DNA from: Sarcophilus harrisii
Lineage: Eukaryota > Chordata > Mammalia > Dasyuromorphia > Dasyuridae
Reading direction: 5' to 3'
Assembly (NCBI RefSeq): GCF_902635505.1
Contig: NC_045429.1
Span: 428,571,669-428,635,668 of the forward strand
DNA: 64,000 bases
Part shown: piece by piece, positions 34,345 through 44,690 of the stretch
Position numbering within the stretch: the stretch's first letter is position 1
Layout: every line of letters starts with the position of its first letter
Position numbers and translations under genes: made by a program
Notes under the pieces: model-generated
What the model was told of the DNA's origin: nothing
Database searches by the model: none
What the model saw: the letters and a program-made list of their open reading frames with translations, nothing else

Positions 34345-35250
34345 GTTTCATTTTAGTTTACCTCGCAATTACCAGTGTCCCTTACAATTTTAATTACATT
34401 TAATTTGTTTAAGGAAAATATTTTATTTCACCAACATTTTCCATTTTATCTTGCATTATCTTCTCAATCATTTCTTTATTGATGAATTTTTTTCTGTCTC
34501 CATAAATCCTAATAGAATTTCTTCCTTTCTCTTTAATTTTTTTTATATGACCTTTTATATCTGACTCATGAATCCATCCTGGTACATGGTATTCTAAAAC
34601 CATTTTTTGACAGTGTCCTGTTTTTCCATTCGTTTTTGTCAAAGACCTAGGTGTCCTCTTTCCTGAACAAGATTTTCAGAAGATTTTAGCATTTCCCTCA
34701 AGCTATCATCTTATATTTTTTTCACTGCTAAATGCACAGAAAGAATTGCATACACTGGCTCTCTACATTTCCTCAATGATTAATCACAACCAATTATAAT
34801 CTCTTTCAACTCCATCAATGCACTGAACTTTTTTTTAAGGATTAGCAATAAGCTTTTTTTTTTTAATCACTCCTTCCTCAACCCTCATCCTCTTTCTATA
34901 ACTTTCAACAATAGTGACTCTAGCTCCTCCCTTCACTTCTCTAAAGCTGTTTAATCCTGGTTCTCCTACCTGTCTGACCAGTCTTCCCTAGTCTCCTTTG
35001 CTGATTCTTTATCCTCCTCTTATCTCAAGGCCCTCTCTCTTTATATTCTTTCTTTTGGTGAGCTCATCTACCCCCCCTAAGTTCAATTATTTCCTCCATT
35101 CAGATATTCTTAGCTCTATACATTCACTCTGAACTTCTCTTGACATCTCCGACCCCTGGATGTTGGCAAATTCACTATGTTCAATTATGAACATGTCACC
35201 TTTCTCTTAATTTCCCTTTTTCAGTTGTTGACACCATCTTTTAATTCAGA
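34345..35250. other. Non-coding; probable LINE remnants
   Basis: 34400-34640 read in antisense gives an L1-like lysine-rich stretch (RNSIRIYGDRKKFINKE). 34850-35230 is pyrimidine-rich with L2-like words. Neither is certain. Confidence 0.35.
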
Positions 35251-35279
35251 GTCATCTTTAAAACAACAACAAAAAAAGT

Positions 35280-35790
35280 TTCATGATTTTTTTTACATCA
35301 AAGTAATTTCCAAGTGACTCCCCTCACTCAAAGAACCTCCCTTGTTACAAAGAGATACAACCATGCACCATACACTGAATGAATCAAAAAAGGATGTCAT
35401 TCTCTATCTCCAGTCTAACGCTTCTCTTCTGAAAGGTGGATGAAATGCTATTCATTATTGAAATCATGATCTATCATTACTTTGATCAAAGTTTATAAAT
35501 GTTTCAATGCTGTTTGTCTTTACATGTTCTAGTCACTATTTCCATTCTTTTCCTGATTCTATTCACCTTATTCTGCATAAGTTCATAGAAATCTTTCTGG
35601 GTAACTCTGAAGTCATCTGGGTGATTTCTTGTTATCATATAATCTAATTTAGTGCAACCATATGTCACACTTTGCTTAGTCATTTACCAATTTCCTTTTA
35701 CTTCCTTTGCTACTTCAAAGAAAATGTTGCTAAAAATACTTTTGTATGTAGGGGAACTTTGACTCTGTCTGTGACCCCTTGTTGCATATG
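35280..35790 (-). repeat. LINE 3' relic, antisense
   Basis: Antisense words like those of the L1 copies: TTCTGCATAAGTTCATAGAA, ATCTTTCTGGGTAACTCTG, AGTCATTTACCAATTTCC and AAAATGTTGCTAAAAATAC. Confidence 0.5.
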
Positions 35791-35894
35791 TCAAAAATGA
35801 TATGCTAAGTCAAAAATCATTTTACTGGAATTTCTAGCATAATTTTAAATTGAACAGTTAGGAGAAATTCATAGCTCCATCAATAATATATCTG

Positions 35895-36045
35895 TTGGGG
35901 ACAGCTAGGTGGCACAATGCATAGAGTACCAGCCCTGAAGTCAGGATACCTGAGTTCAAATCTGGTCTTAGACACTTACTTCCTACCTGTGTGACCCTAG
36001 GCAAGCCACTTAACCCCAAGTGCCTCAGCAAAAAATAATTTTTTT
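35895..36045 (+). repeat. Marsupial tRNA-derived SINE
   Basis: GGGGACAGCTAGGTGGCAC, GCATAGAGTACCAGCCCTG, CCTGAGTTCAAATCTGGTC, TGTGTGACCCTAGGCAAGCC and ACTTAACCCCAAGTGCCTC, then an A-rich tail. Box-A and box-B-like words are visible. It is one of the best preserved copies here and the main clue to a marsupial host. Confidence 0.85.
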
Positions 36046-36054
36046 TAATTGACA

Positions 36055-37560
36055 TTTGATTAGAAGGGAAGCAAAAAGCTGGAAAACAAATTTTACAGCC
36101 AATGTTTCTGCTAAAGGTTTCATTTCTAAAAATGAGTCAAATTTATGAGAATGCAAGTCATTTTGCAATTAATGAAGGTAAAGTCCTTAAGTCAAAGAAC
36201 ATGAACAATTTTCAGATGAAAAAAAAATTTAAGCATCTCTAGTCATATGAAAAAAATGTTCTAACTCATTATTGAGTAGAGAAATGCAAATTAAAACAAT
36301 TGTGAGGTACCACCTCACATGTCAAATTGGCTAAGATAACAAGAAAAGATAGTAATAAATGTTGGAGAGGATGTAAGAAAACTGAGACACTGATGTATTG
36401 TTGGAAGAGTTGTGAACTAATCCAACCATTCTGGAGAGCAATTTGGAACTATTCCCTAAAGCCTATCAAACCATACATATTCTTTTTTTTCTGTTTATTT
36501 ATTTAATACATATTGTTTTATGAATGATGTTGGGACAGAAAAATCAAAGAAAAAGGGAAAAAAACACAGGAGAGATAAAAAAGCAGAAAAAAAAAAAAAG
36601 AAGTGAACATAGCATGTATTGATTTACATTTGGTCTCCTTAGTTCTTTTTTCTGGGTTCAGATTGCTAGTCCAAAGACTATTGGGATTGCTTTGGATCAC
36701 TGAACCACTGAGAAGAACTAAGCTTTTCATAGTTGATCATTACACATTCTTGCTGTTACCATATACAATGTATTCCTGGTTCTGCTTATTTCACAAAGCA
36801 TCAATTTATGTAAGTCTTTCTATGTCTTTCTATAATCAGTTTGCTCATCATTTTTAATAGAACAATATTCCATTATCTTCATGTACCACAAGTTGTTCAG
36901 CCATTCCCCAATTGATGGGCATCCGTTCCTTTTCCAATTCTTTGCTAGCACAAAAAGGCTACCACAAACATTTTTCATGCATACCCTTTGATGCAGTGGT
37001 ACCATTTCCAGATCTGTATCTCAAAGAGATCATAAAAGAGGGAAAAGAAGTCACATGTGCAAAAATGTTTGTAACAGTTCTTTTTGTTGTAGCAAGGAAC
37101 TGGAAATTGAATGGGTCCCCAGCAACTAGGGAATAAGTGAATAAGTTAGGGTATATGAATATAATGGAATATTATGATTCCATAAGAAATGATGAAAAGA
37201 CTGATTTCAGAAAAGCCTGAAAAGACTTATTCTGCTGAGCAGAACCAAGAAAATATTGTACACAGTAACAGCAAGATTGCATAATGATCAACTTAGATAG
37301 ACTTAGCTCTTCTCAGCAATTCAGTGATCCAAGGCAATTCCATTAGACTTTGAATGGAAAATGCCACCTGCATTCAGAGAGAGAACATGGAAACTGAATG
37401 TGCATAGAAGCATATTATTTTCACCTTTTTTCCTTCTTTTTTTTCTTTCTTGTGGTTTTTTCCTTTTATTCTTATTTTTCTCTCCCAACGTGACTCATAC
37501 GAAAAAAAGACAAATGTACATGCATAATCTAAAACAAAACAAAACAAATAACATTATGCA
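36055..37560 (+). mobile_element. L1 ORF2 end and 3' relic, interrupted by another L1
   Basis: Left part 36055-36480 (GAAGGGAAGCAAAAAGCTGG, AGAGAAATGCAAATTAAAAC, GTTGGAGAGGATGTAAG). Right part 36976-37400 (ATACCCTTTGATGCAGTGG, GGAACTGGAAATTGAATGGG, ATAATGGAATATTATG). Together they keep the L1 order across the insert. Confidence 0.7.
36485..36975 (-). mobile_element. L1 fragment nested in an L1, antisense
   Basis: Antisense 3' words: TCCTGGTTCTGCTTATTTC, CATCAATTTATGTAAGTC, AGCCATTCCCCAATTGATGG and CACAAACATTTTTCATG. A loose ATACAT/ATGCAT match at the borders may be a decayed target duplication. Confidence 0.65.
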
Positions 37561-37639
37561 TCTGTGTACATATCATCCTCTAGTAACTCCTACATTTACC
37601 ATTTTTATCTGTTGTCATTGTTACCAACTCAACAAGTGT

Positions 37640-38570
37640 AAGGTGAACCCCTAAGACTCATCTTTGAGTCTACTCTCTGATATCCAATCAATTACCAAGT
37701 TTTATTGATTCTACTTTTACAACCTTTCTCATATCCATCTTCTCTCCACTCAAACTGATATCACTCTAGTTCAGGCTATCATCCTCATCTCTTGTGTGTA
37801 CTCTCTTAATAGCCTCTTAACAGGCCTCCATGTCTCCATTGTTTTCTCCAGTTAATTTTCCACACATTTGTCAAAATAATCTTTTTAAGATGTAGGTTTG
37901 ACCATGTCACCTTCTCCCACCTCTCACACACAGTTTGATGGTAGGCTCCTTGATAACTGAGGTTGTCTTTTGTTGTTTTTGCCTCAGTGCTTAGCACATA
38001 ATCTGGCACTTAGTAGGTGCTTAATAAATGACTGACTGAGGACTCAAAAACCTTCAATGATGCCCTACTTTATTTTATCTTGATAAAATAAAGACTCCTT
38101 AGTACAGCATTTAACACCCTCCACAATTCAGTTCCAAACTACTTTCCAAATTTTATTTCATATTCCTCCCCTTTGTTTTCTATACATTTTGGTCAAACTA
38201 GACTATTTTTCTTGAATTTGACATGCCATCACCTCTCTCTGGACTTTCACACAAGTCTTCCCCCGGCTTGGAATTTATACTCTCTTCATATTGGTTTTTC
38301 AGGGTTCTTCATTTTCTTTGAGACTCATCTCAGAAAGAAAACTTTCTTCAACATCTAGCTACAAATACTCTCTCTTTCATATTTTCCTAAAGTAGCTTGC
38401 CTAGATCTCTCATTTGACATAATATTTGACATATTTATTAGATAATAAATGCTTTTTATTACCACCATTCTTTGGTTCCTACTAGATTTATCTCTATTGT
38501 GCTATTCTTTACCCTCCAACTCCAAAAAGAATATAAGCTCTCTGAGGGCAGGAACTGAGCTGTATATTCT
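37640..38570 (+). repeat. L2 LINE 3' relic
   Basis: Words in L2 order: TAGTTCAGGCTATCATC, CAAAATAATCTTTTTAAG, GGTTTGACCATGTCACC, CCACAATTCAGTTCCAAAC, GCTCTCTGAGGGCAGGAAC. A second L2-type end (TAGTAGGTGCTTAATAAATG) lies inside at about 38010, so two relics may be joined. Confidence 0.65.
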
Positions 38571-38584
38571 TTATATCCCTAGCA

Positions 38585-38880
38585 CAAGAAGCAATATTGT
38601 ATAATACATAGAGAGTTGGCCTCCAAACCAAGCAGATTTTGGGTCAAATCTTGCCTCTAACACAGCCTGGCTATACAATTTTCTTATCAAGACCTCTCGG
38701 TATTCTAGGCAACCCCATAAGAATATAAAATTCAGAACAGCTACTCTTCTGCATTGGTAAAGTAAGCTTCCTTACCCAAGAATCACTCACATTAGGGACA
38801 TCACAGGGCTGGTCCCAAAAAGTCTTTCTTGGTCCATAGAATGAGACAGACACAAATGTCATTGGATAAATAAATGATTG
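38585..38880 (+). repeat. MIR/CORE-SINE relic
   Basis: GCAATATTGTATAATACATAG, GAGTTGGCCTCC, GGGTCAAATCTTGCCTC and AACACAGCCTGGCTATAC. Confidence 0.5.
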
Positions 38881-38913
38881 AATAGTGATGAAATCGGTCA
38901 GACTATTAGGTTG

Positions 38914-39257
38914 GTTTTTTTTTTGGGGGGGGGGTTATTATAGCTTTTTATTTACAAGATGTATGCATGGGTAATTTTTCAGCATTGACCCTTGCAAAAC
39001 CTTCTGTTCCAACTTTTCCCCTCCTTCCTTCCACCCCCTCCCCCAGATGGCAGGTTGACCAATACATGTTAAATTTGTTAAAGTATATGTTAAATGCAAT
39101 ATATGTATACATATCCATACAGTTATTTTGCTGCACAAGAAAAATTGGACTTTGAAATAAGGTAAAATTAACCTGAGAAGGAAATCAAAAATACAAGTGG
39201 ATAAAAACAAAGGGATTGGAAATGCTATGTAGTGGTTCACACTCATTTCCCAAAGTA
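38914..39257 (-). mobile_element. Short 5'-truncated L1 with 13-bp near-perfect target duplication
   Basis: Antisense L1 3' UTR (TAGCTTTTTATTTACAAG, CATTGACCCTTGCAAAACC, CACCCCCTCCCCCAGATGG). GACTATTAGGTTG at 38901-38913 matches GACCATTAGGTTG at 39258-39270 in 12 of 13 bases. It begins with a T10/G10-like run. Confidence 0.75.
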
Positions 39258-39270
39258 GACCATTAGGTTG

Positions 39271-40047
39271 TTAAGGTTGATGGTTTGAGCACATCCAGAT
39301 TTGCTTGTCCTGGGCAAATTCAAGTACTCACAGCTATCATTTATTTTATTGTTTTGTTTTGTTTTGTTTTGTTTTACAAGGAAGAAAAGTATACTAAGAA
39401 CAGGGCTCAAGGCTTGGTAGACCTGAGTTCAGCTGTTGCCTCCTACACATATTGCCTGTGACTCCAAGAAAGTCACTTAGCAATTCTCTAAGACTTGAAG
39501 TTGCAGAGGAGGGTCTGATCTGAACTAATAGAGAGAGTATCCTCACCTGGGACGTCCTTACACCAAAGAAATCACAGATCCATTCTCTAACATTATTCCA
39601 ATGAATCATTGAAAATCTAACCTTAGTTTTCCCATCTTCCTTTCCCTAACTTTTAACCCCCAATCATCTTGACTTTTTCTAATGAAATTTTTTTCTCTAT
39701 CTAGGGTGGAGAAAATAATGTTGCTTATTTAATCACGAGACTGGGATAGCCCCTTGTTTGTGTTTGTAATCATCATATGGGACAATCAAAAGTCTTAACT
39801 CCTTAGAAGGGAACTACATATAGTTCTGTTCTCATGAGGAGGAACCAACTATTAATAGTAATAGCCTGATACCCTTTTCTCTATCTTATTATAGAAGATA
39901 ATTTCCCTATTCCACCCTCCTCCCCCTCCAATTGCTTCCTCATCACCCCACTCCTTTCAGTACTTCATAATCAAGTAGCTGAAATTATGACCATTCTTGG
40001 ATATACTGGGGCCACATGGCACATAGAGTGCTCTTTAGTTGTGCAAG
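39271..40047. other. Upstream region of the plus-strand chemokine gene; SINE relic
   Basis: A TTTTG pentamer repeat lies at about 39348-39374 and a SINE-like piece at 39388-39560 (AGACCTGAGTTCAGCTG, AAGAAAGTCACTTAGC). 39900-40040 is upstream promoter sequence without motifs I can name. Confidence 0.45.
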
Positions 40048-40128
40048 TGACATCATGACATCAAGCTTACTAAGAAAATTTCTAAGATGTTCCGATTTCC
40101 TACAAGATCCAGCATCCCCTATAAAAAG
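40048..40128 (+). promoter_or_regulatory. Core promoter of the plus-strand chemokine gene: doubled CRE and TATA
   Basis: TGACATCATGACATCA at 40048-40063 is two abutting perfect copies of the CRE-like site found once in each CCL4-like gene. TATAAAAAG lies at 40120-40128, about 56 bp after the second copy and 110 bp before the ATG. The spacing matches that of the minus-strand genes. Confidence 0.75.
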
Positions 40129-40237
40129 CAGCCTGGCAAAGAATGGGTAACAGAAAAAGACAAGGAATTCAGAACTCAGAAATCTCTCCTAACAAGAGCT
40201 CATCCTACTCCTGGGACTCCTGCCTTTCACCAACATC

Positions 40238-41772
40238 ATGAAAAGCTCTGTGGCTATCCTGTCTGTCCTTATCATCACCTTCTATCAGGTCTCTTCATTA
40301 ACAGGTCAGCCTGTTTTCCCTTCTCCCCTTTAAAAAAAAATTCCCCTTTTTCTAACTGGGAGGAGAGATGATTTTGAGGAGGTAGGACACACAGAGCCCA
40401 GTACCTGTGATTTGTGGCGTGAGACTTTTCAGTCAAAGCATGAAACCCTTTCAACCCAAGATTTCAAAATGGCTTGGGTCATTTCTCAATATGCTTCTGT
40501 CTTCAGAATGTGCTATTTCCTATTAATTTCCCCAGACACAGGATTTGAAATAGTACCTCTCTGAGAGAGGTATTATTCTTATCATATCTGTTTTACAGAT
40601 TAGGAAACTGAAACACCGAGTAGTTAAGCACTTTGCCCAGAGATACAAAGTACATAAGTTGCTGGGGTAGAATTTAAAGCATAGGTTTTCTTAACTTCAA
40701 GTCTAGAACTCTGTTCACTATGCTAGCATACCATTCATTAGAAACAAGGAGGGATATTTTGGGCAATGAAGAGATGTCCCATGTCCTCCCAAAGTCTTCT
40801 CTGCTCTTTCCACATCATTCTGAGACTAGCAGTGTTGAGTCATCTGCTAAAAAAAAAAATGACACAATTCTCACAATGTTCCTTTCCTTACAGTTGGGTC
40901 TGACATTCCTACTGCTTGCTGCTATTCCTATGTCTCCCGGAAGATCCCTCAAGCATTAGTAGTGGATCATTATGAGACCAGTAGTCAATGTTCCCAGCCA
41001 GCCATCATGTGAGTAGAGGTGCCAATCACCATATTTGAGGAAGAGTGACAAGGATTATGTGGGGACAAATTGTCAAGACTTGGGAGGAAGAAAAAAGCCC
41101 CTGCTAAAATAAATTATGAAAAATTCAACCACGTCTCCCAGAAGAAAGTTTCCATAATTCTGAGGTATTGGGGTTGATGTTCTAGCTGAGCACAAGGGAG
41201 AGATAGAAAATGAAAAAAGAGATCAATGGCTTTGAGCCTGGGGCTGAAGCATGTAGAGTGACAATTTGGAGCTGTTCTAGAGTGAAGGGAAATCAAGGAG
41301 AGACCCAAAGTCCCTCAGAGCAATTCTCCTTTCCATTCTTAAAAATTAATAGTGGTCCCAAAGACCAATTTTTAGATGAGCTATCTCTATCTATTTTATC
41401 ATATTAAAAAATATACATCTTAGAATTATTATGAATAGTTTTGAAAGGGTTTCTGGGACTTCTAGGGGTTCCCTGCATTATAGTTTGGGAACTACTGCTC
41501 CAAAGAATGGATGGGGAGATTCTTAAAGATACAGGAATGATTAACCCAGAAAGGAGAATGGATCTTAGCTGTCTCTAGTGTTAGAGAGACAAAGAAACCC
41601 AGATCTAATGGTAATCTCCTCTTCTTTACCTAGAAATTGAATTTCTCTGTTTTTTCATCTTTACTTCTTGTATCACAGATTCTTCACCAAAAAGGGTTAT
41701 AAAGTCTGTGCCAACCCTCGTGAACCATGGGTGCAGAAGTATATCAAAGAGTTGAAGAAAAGAGAGGCTTGA
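40238..41772 (+). CDS. MIP-type CC chemokine gene, intact
   Basis: Exons 40238-40304 (67 bp), 40894-41008 (115 bp) and 41679-41772 (94 bp), with GT/AG borders and the family phases, encode 91 residues. Residues 1-22 are a signal peptide starting MKSSVAILSVLIITF. Cysteines at 31, 32, 55 and 71 complete the CC pattern. Motifs include [32 protein letters not shown] and WVQKYIKELKKREA, a strongly basic C-terminus. The 40s-loop motif is KKGY, so the last basic residue of BBXB is missing. The mature sequence has features of CCL3/CCL4 and also of CCL14/CCL18; I cannot assign an ortholog. It should be secreted and act on leukocyte chemokine receptors. Intron 1 holds a MIR at about 40540-40720. The gene is on the opposite strand from the two CCL4-like genes. 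Confidence 0.92.
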
Positions 41773-42430
41773 AAGCTTGGGAAAAGGAGTTCAAGTTCCT
41801 GCCAGATTGAAGAATAAGGAACCAGAGCCAGAAAAGTCTCTACCACCCCTACTGGTGACATCTGGGTCAAGCTGGTCTTGACTCAAGGCTCTAGAATGTC
41901 ACTGATTATAATTTAAGCTATTTTTATCATACTTAATGCCTATAACTTATTTTTAATGTCGAATTGTGTTGTTTATAAAATGTTTGTGGTCTATGTATCA
42001 TTCTCTCCCTCCATGCCCTTTATCCTTCTCCATCACCTCAAAGACTGATCTCATGGTGCTAGTGTTTGTAGGAGTTGGTGACAAAGTGACTGACTCATAA
42101 GTATATTCTGAATGTTTTCTCTGAGCCATGGTTTCCTTTGACCAAAGTATTTGAAGAAAATTTAAAAAAAATTTTTTTTAATAAATAAATTAAGCTGCAC
42201 TGGACTGAATTTGAAACTGTCTTTTACTTCTTTTCTTGTGAGATCTTGAACAAACTGTTGTACCTACTTGAATCCTGGTTTCTTCATATGTAAAATGAAT
42301 GTGGTAGATTAAATCTCTTCCCCTACCATGGGCTTTAGTTTCCTCATCTGGAGGTTTGGGACTGCTTGCTTTCTGAGATCCTTTCAAGCTCTTGATGGAT
42401 GAGTCTATGAGGTTCTTATGGAATGGAGGA
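41773..42430 (+). other. 3' UTR of the plus-strand chemokine gene and MIR piece
   Basis: AT-rich 3' UTR with ACTTATTTTTAATG and GTTTATAAAATG, typical of unstable cytokine mRNAs though without a clear ATTTA run. AATAAA lies at 42180-42185. A MIR-like piece follows at about 42215-42420 (ATATGTAAAATGAATGTGG, TTTCCTCATCTGGAGG). Confidence 0.5.
42180..42185 (+). other. Polyadenylation signal of the plus-strand chemokine gene
   Basis: AATAAATAAAT about 410 bp after the stop codon; the first clear signal downstream of the coding region. Confidence 0.5.
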
Positions 42431-42699
42431 ATTTCAGAGAAAGTCCAAAAAGGCTTAAGTAGAGCTTAGGAACACCTGAGATCAGAGGATATAATGAATT
42501 TGGGGAAGAGTGACTAGGATGTGGCTTAATCAATACCTTTCCACTTTAAAACTGGTAGTTATAGTCCTATCTTCCTTTGCAAAGCAGCTATTCTCCTTAG
42601 AAGAAAACTTTGCACATCTAACCCTTATTTTATATACACTGGGGCAGCTCCTAGGAGAGATGGTATCCTGTATTGAAAAGAATGCTGACTAACTTCCAA

Positions 42700-42960
42700 G
42701 CCCCATTCCAAACAGCTGCCAGTTTCTATCCACATTGATCTAATACATTGATCCCCACTCTTCCAGTTGCATAGTCATCACCTCAGATCAATCCTCTCAT
42801 CTCTAGCCTAGACCATTCAAATTGCCTCTTAATTACCCTCTCTTCCCTCTAACCTATCCTCTATGTAGCAACCAAAATAATTTTCCTGAAGCACAGGGTC
42901 AGCTTATGTAATTCTCTTCATCAAAATTCTTCAGTGGCTTATAAAAGAATCATTTTATAG
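42700..42960 (+). repeat. L2 LINE relic
   Basis: CCATTCCAAACAGCTGCC, AATTGCCTCTTAATTACCC, AACCTATCCTCTATG and CCTGAAGCACAGGGTCAGC in L2 order. Confidence 0.55.
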
Positions 42961-43375
42961 AGCTAGAACAAAATGAACAGAATTTCTCTAGAAGAACAAA
43001 AGTCAAGAATATCAAGAGAATCATTTTTTTTAAAAAAGCTTAGCCACTTTTATCATCCCATCCACCTGAAGTTTCAATGTTATTCTTTCTTTTTTATGTT
43101 ATTATTTATGTATTTGGTTTTTAGTAGTACTATGATTTCTTTGATACTATTCTTTCCTTTAATTTTGTTTAAAAATACAATACCCTTTCTGTTGTCCTTG
43201 TCTTCCCTTATCAATCACAGCTCATTCTGAGATTGAGCACTCCTGACACTATTTTCACAGGATTATGCCAAGCTTTTATATCATCTTGCATTGCCTGACC
43301 TTCCTTCTGCCTTCTATATAGATCTTTTTAAAATTTCCTTTTTTAATTTCCTTAAATCTTTAAAAAAAATCTCCA

Positions 43376-43625
43376 TTTCCTCCTCAGTAAAATGAGGATC
43401 ATAATAGCCCTCATCTCACAGGGTTGTAGTGAGGATCAAGAGAATATTTGTAAAGTTCTTAGCAAAGTGCTTATCACATAGTAAATGCTGAATAAATACT
43501 TTTTCCTTCCTCTTTCCCTTTCTTAGATTCTTTCCCACTTGTAATCTATGATTCTATGATTATAAAGCTCACAACTCATCCACATCTTCCAGTCCTATAT
43601 GACTCTTCTCTATGTTTCCAACAAA
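43376..43625 (+). repeat. Direct duplication, copy 1 (MIR 3' end and flank)
   Basis: CTCCTCAGTAAAATGAGGATC through the MIR end to CCCACTTGTAATCTATGATTC and on to about 43620. It matches 44440-44690 at high identity with only scattered changes. Confidence 0.8.
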
Positions 43626-43627
43626 GT

Positions 43628-43850
43628 TGTACATGAACTGATGCAGTGATATGAGCAGAACCAGAACACTGAACACATTGAATACAGAAACATTATACAA
43701 TGATCAACTTGAATGATTTAACTATTCTCAGCAACAAAGAGATCCAACACAATTCCAGGAGATTCATGATGAAAATACTATCAACATCTAGAGAAAGAAT
43801 GATGAAATCTGAATGCAAATCAAAGCATATTATTTTTCCTTTTCGTGTGG
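43628..43850 (+). repeat. L1 3' end fragment
   Basis: CATGAACTGATGCAGTGATA, GAGCAGAACCAGAACAC, AATGATCAACTTGAATG and GAAAGAATGATGAAATCTG are L1 ORF2-end/3' words. Confidence 0.55.
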
Positions 43851-44439
43851 GGAAGGGGGAAGGGGGTTAGGAGCTTCCTAACTTTCAGTTCATCATCATC
43901 TAAAGTTGCTGTAGCAGATGATTTTGCAGTCCTTATAAGGTCCATGAGCTAGATGTTACCTATCCCTAGTCTAAGGCAAAATTTGAATTCTGATCCTAAG
44001 AACTTAGCACTCTTAACTATTTCATCCCCTAGTTGTCTTATAAAAGCAACACCAAGATTTGATTCTGTTAGAATATCAATGGAAAAGCTAAAGCTAAAGG
44101 TCAGAATGAATTAAGGTTGAAAAAGAATATTAAGGACCAAAAAAGAAGGGTGAAAGGGAGAGAAGAAGAAATAGGAGGCTACATTTGGAACAAGAAGAGA
44201 GAGTGATGATGTATTAAGTATCAGAGAGACTGATGCTTGGGATGAATGAAATTATAATTGACCACAAAAATAAAGGAAAAGTGCTCTTCTCAAATTCAAT
44301 CTGCTCTTTGTGTGATGCAGAAGTAATTGTGAATCCATGGTCCTCATCAAAACTGATAGTTAACCCACTTCAAATCTAGCCTCAAACACTTCCTAGCCCA
44401 AGGTCTTTGGAAAAGTCCCTTAGCTTCAATTTGCCTCAG

Positions 44440-44690
44440 TTTCCTCCTCAGTAAAATGAGGATCATAATAGCCTTCATCTCACAGGGTTGTAGTGAGGAT
44501 CAAGAGAATATTTGTAAAGTTCTTAGCAAAGTGCTTATCACATAGTAAATGCTGAATAAATACTTGTTTCCTTCCTCTTTCCCTTTCTTAGATTCTTTCC
44601 CACTTGTAGCTATGATTCTATGATTATAAAGCTCACAGCTCATCCACCTTTGCCAACCCTATATGACTCATGCCTATGTTTTCAACTAAT
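44440..44690 (+). repeat. Direct duplication, copy 2
   Basis: About 1.06 kb downstream of copy 1. The MIR continues further 5' here (44385), so this is likely the original location. Confidence 0.8.
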
